Assembly: GCA_016763255.1 (NCBI GenBank)
Contig: JAESUA010000167.1
Span: 1 to 5,308 of the forward strand
DNA from: Magnetovibrio sp.
GTDB taxonomy: Bacteria; Pseudomonadota; Alphaproteobacteria; Rhodospirillales; Magnetovibrionaceae
Reading direction: 5' to 3'
DNA: 5,308 nt
Shown: positions 1 through 4,727 of the stretch, piece after piece
Position numbering within the stretch: position 1 is the first letter of the stretch
Layout: every line of letters starts with the position of its first letter
Notes under the pieces: generated by a model
The model's input: the letters and a program-made list of their open reading frames with translations, nothing else
The model's database searches: none
Told to the model about the DNA's origin: nothing
Program-made: the position numbers and the translations under genes

Positions 1-487
1 AAAAACCATAAACAACGGTGGGAATACCGGCCAAAATTTCAAGGATTGGCTTAACCCAATTGCGCACGGTGGCGTGGGCGTATTCCGCCAGATAGATGGC
101 CGCAAACAACCCCAGCGGGGCCGCCACAAACATCGCGATGGCACTGATCAATAGTGTTCCGGCAAACAATGGGATCGCACCAAATGATCCCGAAGCCCCG
201 ACTTGATCTTCGCGGATGGCCGTTTGCGGGCTCCAATGCGTACCGAACAAAAAATCGGTAAGCGGGATTTCGCCGAAAAAACGCAGGGATTCGAACAACA
301 ACGATGCGATGATGCCAACCGTGCTTAAGATAGCGACCGTGGAACTGGCGATTAAAATGCCTTTGATCACTTTTTCCATGGCCTGTTTCGCACGCCGTGA
401 CGGTGTACCCAAAAGACCTTGCGAGGGCATCTGGCCTCCACCGTTTGTCCCGTTTGCGCGAATTTTTGATGTCGTTGACGTTGTCAC
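1..487 (-). CDS. pstC: Phosphate ABC transporter permease PstC (N-terminal part; C-terminus beyond left edge)
   Basis: PstC is one of the two inner-membrane channel subunits of the high-affinity phosphate importer PstSCAB. The visible 162 residues hold a polar N-terminus, a first hydrophobic segment near residues 42-66, a periplasmic stretch with FFGEIPLTDFLFG and HWSPQ, a second hydrophobic segment near 104-130, and the start of the cytoplasmic coupling region, ILAGIPTVVYGF, at 151-162. That last stretch is highly characteristic of PstC. I chose the GTG at 487 because GGAGAG lies 6 nt upstream and an in-frame TGA occurs a few codons further up. An ATG at 430 with GGAGG 4 nt upstream is the alternative. 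Many alphaproteobacterial PstC proteins carry a long extra N-terminal membrane domain, which the upstream stop shows is absent here. The gene follows pstS by 81 bp and is probably cotranscribed with it. Confidence 0.93.
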   Translation of the reverse strand, partial: MTTSTTSKIRANGTNGGGQMPSQGLLGTPSRRAKQAMEKVIKGILIASSTVAILSTVGIIASLLFESLRFFGEIPLTDFLFGTHWSPQTAIREDQVGASGSFGAIPLFAGTLLISAIAMFVAAPLGLFAAIYLAEYAHATVRNWVKPILEILAGIPTVVYGF

Positions 488-508
488 GTCGCTCTCTCCA
501 AACAAATT

Positions 509-542
509 CCGGCGACGGCCTCAATACGTTCACCGCCGCCGG
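509..542 (-). promoter_or_regulatory. Stem-loop in the pstS-pstC intergenic region
   Basis: On the minus strand a 10-bp, very GC-rich stem (CCGGCGGCGG with CCGTCGCCGG, including one G-U pair) encloses a 14-nt loop. It lies between the pstS stop and the pstC start. The 3' side is followed by AATTTGTTT rather than a clean T run, so it is not a standard strong terminator. In binding-protein transporter operons such hairpins often protect the upstream message or attenuate read-through, which keeps the binding protein in excess over the permease. That role is inferred here. Confidence 0.5.
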
Positions 543-568
543 TGTTTTGCTGTGGCTTGATGGGCCGA

Positions 569-1603
569 TTACATGGACAAGTTGGCCATGGATTTTGCAT
601 CGTTTGAAAATTTGGCGCGTTCCGACTTGGGCATCGGGATCAAACCCTTGTCGGCCAAATAACCTTCGTCGCCCCACGCTTTGTTGGAGGTGAATTCGCT
701 CACGAATTCTTGCATACCGGGGATTTTACCGATGTGTGCGGTCTTGACGTAGAAGTACAAGGCGCGCGAAACCGGGTAATCACCAGACGCGATATTTTCA
801 AACGTCACGTCTTTGCCATTGATCGAGGAGCCTTGAACTTTGTCGGCGTTTTGGTCCAAGAAGCTGTAACCGAAGATGCCCAGGGCGTTCGGGTTGGCGA
901 CCAATTTTTGCACAATCAAATTATCGTTTTCGCCAGCCTCAATGTAAGCACCGTCTTCACGCACCGTGTGGCACAGAGCCTTGTAAGCTTGTTTGTCTTT
1001 TTTCTTCAGCGCCTTGATCCAGGGAATGGTTTTGCAGCCCCCTTCCAGGGCCAGTTCGGCAAACGCGTCACGGGTGCCAGAGGTCGGCGGCGGGCCGAGC
1101 ACTTCGATCTTCACGTTGGGCAGATCCGAACGCACGTCTTTCCAGGTTTTATTCGGGTTGGCTTGAGTCTTGCCAGCTTCACCGGTCGGCACATTTTTGG
1201 CCAGGGCGAGGAACAAGTCCTGAAGGCTGAGATCGAACTTTACGGCTTTTTTAGAGTTAGCGATGGCGATGCCGTCATACCCGATTTTGACTTCGGTGAT
1301 GTTGGTGATGCCGTTCTTGGCGCACTTCTCAACTTCGCTTTTTTTGATCCGGCGAGAGGCGTTGGTGATGTCCGGATGTTGGTCGCCGGTACCGGCGCAA
1401 AACAACTTCAGACCGCCGCCAGAGCCGGTGGACTCGACAACCGGGGTCTTAAAGCTGGAGGTCTTGCCGAACTGTTCGGCAACCGCGGTGGAAAACGGGA
1501 AAACCGTGGATGAACCAACGATGCGAATTTGATCACGGGCCTGGGCCGCGCCGGCAACACAAATAGCCGCGAGGGCTGCAGCCGTAATGGTCTTCTTGAA
1601 CAT
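569..1603 (-). CDS. pstS: Phosphate-binding periplasmic protein PstS
   Basis: This is the periplasmic receptor that binds inorganic phosphate and delivers it to the PstCA channel. The 344-residue product starts with a Sec signal peptide: MFKK, a hydrophobic core, and an Ala-Gln-Ala cleavage site near residue 22. The mature protein has the phosphate-binding signatures GSSTVFPF (30-37), ESTGSGGG (57-64), DITNASRRI (78-86) and TSGTRDAF (174-181). The length fits the family. The four mature cysteines (69, 94, 190, 211) could form disulfides. The start is the ATG at 1603, which has AAGGAG at 1619-1614. A TTG three codons upstream is only 1 nt from that site and cannot be used with it. The gene lies between phoR and pstC on the same strand and is expected to be induced by low phosphate through PhoB. 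Confidence 0.95.
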   Translation of the reverse strand: MFKKTITAAALAAICVAGAAQARDQIRIVGSSTVFPFSTAVAEQFGKTSSFKTPVVESTGSGGGLKLFCAGTGDQHPDITNASRRIKKSEVEKCAKNGITNITEVKIGYDGIAIANSKKAVKFDLSLQDLFLALAKNVPTGEAGKTQANPNKTWKDVRSDLPNVKIEVLGPPPTSGTRDAFAELALEGGCKTIPWIKALKKKDKQAYKALCHTVREDGAYIEAGENDNLIVQKLVANPNALGIFGYSFLDQNADKVQGSSINGKDVTFENIASGDYPVSRALYFYVKTAHIGKIPGMQEFVSEFTSNKAWGDEGYLADKGLIPMPKSERAKFSNDAKSMANLSM

Positions 1604-1613
1604 CTCGTTCAAA

Positions 1614-1619
1614 CTCCTT
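1614..1619 (-). promoter_or_regulatory. Ribosome-binding site of pstS (decides the start)
   Basis: AAGGAG on the minus strand lies 10 nt before the ATG at 1603 and only 1 nt before an in-frame TTG at 1612. The spacing supports the ATG and removes three residues from the longest possible reading frame. It also gives a typical signal peptide beginning MFKK. Confidence 0.75.
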
Positions 1620-1646
1620 TAAAGGGCACAATAGCTTCGACAACCC

Positions 1647-1666
1647 TGCGGCTTACATAAGCCGCA
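1647..1666. promoter_or_regulatory. 9-bp perfect dyad in the phoR-pstS intergenic region
   Basis: Arms TGCGGCTTA and TAAGCCGCA are perfect inverted repeats separated by 2 bp. The dyad sits about 28 nt upstream of the pstS ribosome-binding site. In the minus-strand transcript it would form a 7-8 bp hairpin with no following U tract, so it is a poor terminator for phoR. On the plus strand the following ATTTATT is only weakly terminator-like. It could be a leader hairpin that stabilises the pstS message or a protein-binding dyad; the sequence does not decide between these. Confidence 0.45.
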
Positions 1667-1714
1667 TTTATTGGCTGTCACGCAGGCAAGCTAGTGGCCT
1701 GGCGCGTCCCTTTT

Positions 1715-1732
1715 ATGAAGTTTGTGTTACAG
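1715..1732 (-). promoter_or_regulatory. Possible Pho box upstream of pstS
   Basis: The minus strand reads CTGTAAC, then a 4-nt spacer, then ACTTCAT. The PhoB consensus is two CTGTCAY-like repeats in an 11-bp register. The first repeat matches 6 of 7 positions and the second about 4 of 7. It lies about 110 nt upstream of the pstS start, just after the phoR stop, where a PhoB-dependent pstS promoter is expected. No convincing -10 element follows at the usual distance, so the call is tentative. Confidence 0.35.
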
Positions 1733-1751
1733 GTTTGTGACTCTCAATAAA

Positions 1752-3020
1752 TCAAGGATTTGTGCGGATTTGACGGTCCATAATTGGCAACTGCACGCTA
1801 AAACATGACCCCTTGCCAATTACGCTTGTCACATTAAGACGTCCGCGATGACGATTCACAATGTGCTTGACGATGGCCAGACCAAGCCCGGTGCCGCCCA
1901 TGGCGCGCGAACGCCCCTTATCAATACGGTAAAAGCGCTCGGTCAATCGCGGCAGATGTTCGGCGGCGATACCATCGCCTTGATCGGTGATGGAAACGTC
2001 CACCCCCGGCGTTCCGGTTTCAACCATAGCCGCAACAGCACGGGCCGAAATGATGACGGAGGTTTTCTCCGCACCGTACTTAATAGCGTTTTCGATTAAG
2101 TTCTGGAACACTTCACGCAATTGGTCTGCATCCCCCGGAACATCCGCCAAATCGTCCGGAAGGTTTACGGCAAGCATCATATTTTTTTTGCTGACCTTGA
2201 TTTGCACCGTCTCGACCACTCCAGATATGATGGCACTCAGCGACACCGGTTGCGTCGGACGAATGTGTTCGTTCACTTCGATCTTGGACAACGACAACAA
2301 ATCATCGATCAGACGCGCCATGCGCCCGGCTTCACCCTCCATAATTTTCAAAAAACGCACTTGCGCTTCAGCATCATCTTGGGCGGTGGTTTGCAGCGTC
2401 TCGATAAACCCGGTGAGCGCCGACAAAGGCGAACGCAATTCGTGACTGACATTGGCGACAAAATCGGCACGCATGTTTTCAACCGATTTTAGCGCCGTTA
2501 CTTCGTGGAGCGCCGCCACCGCACGCAATGACATGGCTGCACCCTTGGGCACCCCCATAACCTGCAGATGGAAAATGCGCCGCACCGGCGTTTCAAACAA
2601 CAGCTCGGTTTGCGCACGTACCAAGGTTCCGGCTACGGTTTTTTTCAAGATGTCTTGGGCCTCGGGTTGGCGCAATGTGAGGCAGATATCACGGCCATGA
2701 ACACCGCTGCCAAGTAACTCTTCCGCAGCACGATTGGCGGCCACCACCCGGCGCCGTCCATCCAACAACAACACCGGATCCGGCAACGCATCAACCACCA
2801 CAGATGCCAAGGTGGTATCAACCTTGGTGATGGTTTCTAGAAAGGTACGGCTTTGTTTTAATCCAGCCCAAATTGCCCCCAAGCCAATGACCGACGCACT
2901 TAGCAAGGCTTCGGTCACGGTGACGGTTTTATCGGCTGCAAATGCCGCCAATAGCGTAAACCCCGGCACCATAGCGGCGAGCGGGGCAATGGAAAAATCT
3001 GTGGGTATCAAACGTCGCAT
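1752..3020 (-). CDS. phoR: Phosphate regulon sensor histidine kinase PhoR
   Basis: PhoR is the inner-membrane histidine kinase that phosphorylates the response regulator PhoB when phosphate is scarce. The 422-residue product has two N-terminal hydrophobic segments (about 11-29 and 36-54) with almost no periplasmic loop, as in PhoR proteins that sense through the Pst/PhoU complex rather than a periplasmic domain. A PAS-like domain follows (about 75-180), with DALPDPVLLLD at its start. The HisKA H-box is FVANVSHELRSPLSAL, with phospho-acceptor His193. The HATPase_c domain has an N-box (NLIENAIKY, Asn311), G1 (DQGDGI, 346-351), an F-box (ERFYRID, 361-367) and G2 (GGTGLGLAIVKHIV). All catalytic motifs are intact. 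The start is the first ATG after an in-frame TGA four codons upstream, and no good ribosome-binding site precedes it. The placement before pstS supports PhoR over other kinases. Confidence 0.92.
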   Translation of the reverse strand: MRRLIPTDFSIAPLAAMVPGFTLLAAFAADKTVTVTEALLSASVIGLGAIWAGLKQSRTFLETITKVDTTLASVVVDALPDPVLLLDGRRRVVAANRAAEELLGSGVHGRDICLTLRQPEAQDILKKTVAGTLVRAQTELLFETPVRRIFHLQVMGVPKGAAMSLRAVAALHEVTALKSVENMRADFVANVSHELRSPLSALTGFIETLQTTAQDDAEAQVRFLKIMEGEAGRMARLIDDLLSLSKIEVNEHIRPTQPVSLSAIISGVVETVQIKVSKKNMMLAVNLPDDLADVPGDADQLREVFQNLIENAIKYGAEKTSVIISARAVAAMVETGTPGVDVSITDQGDGIAAEHLPRLTERFYRIDKGRSRAMGGTGLGLAIVKHIVNRHRGRLNVTSVIGKGSCFSVQLPIMDRQIRTNP

Positions 3021-3131
3021 GGAGAGATGAGGTCACTTTCAATTGAGAGCGATGGATAATTTAGCGTCACAAGGTCCGCTCATATCGCCGCTACCTTACT
3101 TCATAGTCAGGCTACAGTGCATGAATAATGC

Positions 3132-3161
3132 CCCATATTGACGGCAAGATACGACTGTCAA
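3132..3161 (-). promoter_or_regulatory. phoR: Candidate phoR promoter
   Basis: On the minus strand a perfect TTGACA (3161-3156) is followed after 18 nt by TATGGG (3137-3132), which matches the -10 consensus at only three positions. Transcription would begin near 3125, giving a leader of about 105 nt. Alphaproteobacterial -10 boxes are often poorly conserved, so it is plausible but unproven. Confidence 0.3.
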
Positions 3162-3288
3162 CAACCATCATGAGTTGAAAGTGGTCGCCCAATAGCACGG
3201 GTTTTCTATATGTCGGGCGATTGAGCTGGTGTAAGGTTTATTGGGCTAGAAACACCATAAGTTATTTTATTGACGTGATGTTTCACCT

Positions 3289-3297
3289 GGGGGGGAG
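3289..3297 (+). promoter_or_regulatory. G-tract ribosome-binding site of the ArsR-type gene
   Basis: Seven consecutive G residues followed by AG lie 8 nt before the ATG at 3306. GGGAG pairs acceptably with the 16S rRNA tail and supports this start over the internal ATG at 3351, which has no such site. The homopolymer is unusual, and its length could affect translation strength. Confidence 0.65.
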
Positions 3298-3305
3298 CGA
3301 GTTCA

Positions 3306-3656
3306 ATGGGTAATCAAGACCCTGAAAATCAATGCTTATGCCGTGCAAACATGGCAGAGGAAGCCAGCGAGCTTCTCGGTGAATTGGCCAATACCGAACG
3401 TTTAATGATCATTGCGCTTTTGCATGAGCTAGGCGAAATGCACGTCAATGAGATGGTCGAAACATTGGGTGCCAACCGCGCCAGTTTATCGCGACACCTT
3501 GGCCGCCTCCGCGATCAACTCATGGTCACCACCCGACGTAAGCACAACCGCATTTATTATGCGCTGAACCTTCCTAAAGCCGCAGGACTGATCAAAATCA
3601 TTGGCACATTGATGGCCCCCAAGGGGCGCGAAATCAACGATTCAAAAGCCGAATAA
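3306..3656 (+). CDS. ArsR/SmtB-type winged-helix transcriptional regulator
   Basis: This 116-residue protein has the ArsR-family layout. LGELANTERLMIIALL (24-39) matches the conserved 'LA..tRL.IL..L' opening helix. The helix-turn-helix runs about 47-74, with recognition helix NRASLSRHLGRLRDQL, and a beta-hairpin wing at 75-88 reads RRKHNRIYYALN. Such proteins are dimeric repressors released by metals, metalloids or reactive sulfur. The ELCVCDL-type metal site on the recognition helix is missing, and so is the widely spaced cysteine pair of the persulfide sensors BigR/SqrR. The only cysteines are Cys10 and Cys12 (Cys-Leu-Cys) in the N-terminal arm, which could bind metal together or react with thiols or sulfide; the inducer cannot be named. 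The gene is divergent from phoR and lies 356 bp upstream of a CysH-like gene on the same strand, which is a likely target. Confidence 0.85.
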   Translation: MGNQDPENQCLCRANMAEEASELLGELANTERLMIIALLHELGEMHVNEMVETLGANRASLSRHLGRLRDQLMVTTRRKHNRIYYALNLPKAAGLIKIIGTLMAPKGREINDSKAE

Positions 3657-3744
3657 AGCTTCATGTTTCGTCTCAACCCATGCTTTTACATGAACCGATA
3701 GAACATCATATCCAGGAAAAAATGCCCCGAACATGAGGCCTGAA

Positions 3745-3769
3745 GAGTGTGTCTATGGCCAACACACTC
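3745..3769 (+). promoter_or_regulatory. Stem-loop downstream of the ArsR-type gene
   Basis: GAGTGTGT and ACACACTC form a perfect 8-bp stem around a 9-nt loop, about 90 nt after the ArsR-type stop codon. No T run follows, so it is not a canonical intrinsic terminator. It may protect the 3' end of the message, act in attenuation, or be an operator dyad. Confidence 0.4.
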
Positions 3770-3800
3770 AACTGCGCGCCAAAGTCTAATAATCCCACCT

Positions 3801-3839
3801 AAATTGCTTCAATTTCACGCAACTTTATTACGCAATTTA
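3801..3839. repeat. Short inverted and direct repeats, possible operator
   Basis: AAATTG and CAATTT form a perfect 6-bp dyad with a 3-bp spacer (3801-3815). A second GCAATTT copy at 3832-3838 is the inverse of AAATTGC at 3801-3807. ACGCAA(C)TTTA occurs twice in direct orientation (3817-3827 and 3830-3839), 13 bp apart. AT-rich imperfect dyads of this size are typical ArsR-family operators, and the cluster lies about 75-115 bp upstream of the candidate promoter. Binding by the upstream regulator is inference. Confidence 0.35.
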
Positions 3840-3914
3840 CAAAATAAAAACCCACATTAATCAACGGGTTAATACCATATTACTACACATTCCAAACTCC
3901 GAAGAAACTTTGTT

Positions 3915-3944
3915 TTGTAAGCACTTAGGGTTTTGATCTAAAAT
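3915..3944 (+). promoter_or_regulatory. Candidate promoter of the CysH-like gene
   Basis: TTGTAA (3915-3920, 4 of 6 to the -35 consensus) and TAAAAT (3939-3944, 5 of 6 to the -10 consensus) are separated by 18 bp in an AT-rich context. The predicted transcript would have a leader of about 60 nt. It is the best sigma70-like pair in this intergenic region. Confidence 0.45.
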
Positions 3945-3995
3945 TTTTATAGAAGAAAATTCACACCGCGATACTGATCAAACAAACCCAAAAAT

Positions 3996-4003
3996 GGGGG
4001 GGG
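3996..4003 (+). promoter_or_regulatory. G8 tract acting as ribosome-binding site of the CysH-like gene
   Basis: Eight consecutive G residues lie 9 nt before the ATG at 4013, and no other purine-rich site is at a suitable distance. The preceding gene has a similar G7 tract. A homopolymer in this position can change length by slippage and so alter the strength of translation. Confidence 0.55.
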
Positions 4004-4012
4004 AATGAACCA

Positions 4013-4654
4013 ATGGACGACTGCGCCGCGCTTGACTGCACTCAGATCAAAGCAGCCTGCCAGGACATGGCCTGCACAGAACTTCTCGAATTTCTCATCA
4101 AAGAAAAATTTCCAGGAAAGATAGCGGTTACCGCATCTCTACGCGCACGGTCCGTGATCGTGCAGCATATGATTTCCGAAATAGATCCAACCATCCCCAT
4201 TATCTACTGTAACGCGGGCAAAGCGTTCCCCGAAAGTAAAGAGTACCAACAAGAGATGGTCTCACGCTTTGGCTTCACCAGGGTACTGAGCCCCATTGGC
4301 ACCGAGGAGACCGCAATTCAAAGCGGTGATTTGGACCACATCGAGTGGGTCAAGGCCCAGTACGACCGGCAGACCGGCGGCACCCAAGAAGCCATGCACC
4401 TGAACAACACCTTGGCAAAATATGATTGCTGGATCAGCGCGGTTTACCACTTCGACCAAGACAGCGCCACACGCTCACGCGTCGAACGTGAAGGTTTGCT
4501 GGTGCGCGTCAACCCGATCCTTGATTGGGATGCGGACCGGGTGCAGGACTTCATGACACAGTTTGAGCTGCCCTATCACAAGTTGGCCAAAACACCGGTG
4601 AACATGGATGAAAAACATGGCGACGGCACCGAAGTACAGACCATGGCCTTCTAA
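4013..4654 (+). CDS. Divergent PAPS-reductase-fold (CysH-like) protein lacking catalytic cysteine
   Basis: The 213-residue product follows the PAPS/APS reductase fold. KIAVTASLRARSVIVQHM (36-53) replaces the nucleotide-binding 'SSSFGAQSAV' loop, and IPIIYCNAGKAFPES (61-75) matches 'IPVI..DTGylFPET'. YDCWISAVYHFDQDSATRSR (137-156) matches 'aWfaGlRReQs.sR', and VNPILDWDADRVQDFM with LPYHKL (166-191) matches the 'I.Pi.dW....v..y....lpyhpL' segment. True CysH enzymes then carry 'ECGLH' with the catalytic cysteine. Here the protein ends about 22 residues after YHKL with no cysteine. The CC...CxxC Fe-S ligands of APS reductases and the Arg-Arg of LRREQS are also missing. The N-terminus instead has Cys4, Cys9, Cys16 and Cys21 in a symmetric C-x4-C-x6-C-x4-C pattern. 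Sulfate reduction by the known mechanism is therefore unlikely. It may bind an adenylyl nucleotide or do other chemistry. Family fold confident, function unknown. Confidence 0.8.
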   Translation: MDDCAALDCTQIKAACQDMACTELLEFLIKEKFPGKIAVTASLRARSVIVQHMISEIDPTIPIIYCNAGKAFPESKEYQQEMVSRFGFTRVLSPIGTEETAIQSGDLDHIEWVKAQYDRQTGGTQEAMHLNNTLAKYDCWISAVYHFDQDSATRSRVEREGLLVRVNPILDWDADRVQDFMTQFELPYHKLAKTPVNMDEKHGDGTEVQTMAF

Positions 4655-4677
4655 GCCACCTCACTGATAACGACCAA

Positions 4678-4714
4678 ATAAAAACCGCCCGCTTTCTCAG
4701 CGGGCGGTTTTTAT
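4678..4714. terminator. Bidirectional intrinsic terminator between convergent genes
   Basis: A 15-bp perfect stem with a GC-rich core (ACCGCCCGC with GCGGGCGGT) encloses a 7-nt loop. It has an A tract on its left and TTTTT on its right, so each strand's transcript ends in a U run. It lies 23 bp after the CysH-like stop codon and 13 bp beyond the stop of the opposing phosphoesterase gene, and can serve both. Confidence 0.93.
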
Positions 4715-4727
4715 ATGAGAGTTCAGT

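Larger units (their letters stand above)
3021..3305. other. Divergent intergenic region between phoR and the ArsR-type gene
   Basis: This region contains no gene. It must hold the promoters of phoR (leftward) and of the ArsR-type gene (rightward). For phoR a perfect TTGACA is the best -35 candidate. For the regulator the only nearby pair is weak: TTGGGC at 3241-3246 and TATTTT at 3263-3268, 16 bp apart. Inverted repeats include TCGCCC (3185-3190) with GGGCGA (3215-3220), and GCCCAATA (3187-3194) with TATTGGGC (3239-3246). These could form nested structures or bind a regulator. I saw no convincing Pho box. Confidence 0.6.
3657..4012. other. Long gene-free, AT-rich region upstream of the CysH-like gene
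   Basis: I see no gene in these 356 bp. From 3781 to 3960 the composition falls to about 29% GC by hand count, well below the flanking genes. The region contains a hairpin, a cluster of short inverted and direct repeats, and a plausible promoter. ATTAA and TTAAT arms also flank CAACGGG near 3857-3874. No terminator with a T run follows the ArsR-type gene, so read-through into the next gene is possible. The layout fits a regulated upstream region or a long leader rather than a decayed gene. Confidence 0.6.

Noticed and set aside
51..677. A 208-codon minus-strand open frame over pstC and the end of pstS
   Set aside because: It is out of frame with the recognisable PstC and PstS proteins, is rich in Arg and His as frame shadows are, and matches no family I know.
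710..1513. A 267-codon plus-strand open frame antisense to pstS
   Set aside because: It lies wholly opposite a confident pstS, has no good ribosome-binding site and has shadow-like composition.
1604..1612. TTG start for pstS, three codons upstream of the ATG
   Set aside because: The only Shine-Dalgarno site would be 1 nt from it, and the ATG at 1603 is well spaced.
1675..1681. CTGTCAC on the plus strand as a Pho box half-site
   Set aside because: No second repeat occurs 11 bp away, and the orientation is opposite to pstS.
1848..3030. Several plus-strand open frames opposite phoR
   Set aside because: They are antisense shadows of an intact histidine kinase with all motifs present.
3155..3171. 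CTGTCAA followed by CATCATG as a Pho box for phoR
   Set aside because: The second repeat does not match in the 11-bp register; the same bases read better as a -35 element on the minus strand.
3733..3789. An 18-codon open frame in the gap after the ArsR-type gene
   Set aside because: It has no clear ribosome-binding site, overlaps the hairpin and is too short to support without homologues.
4013..4654. Calling this gene cysH outright
   Set aside because: The catalytic cysteine motif and other key residues are absent, so the symbol would imply an activity that the sequence does not support.
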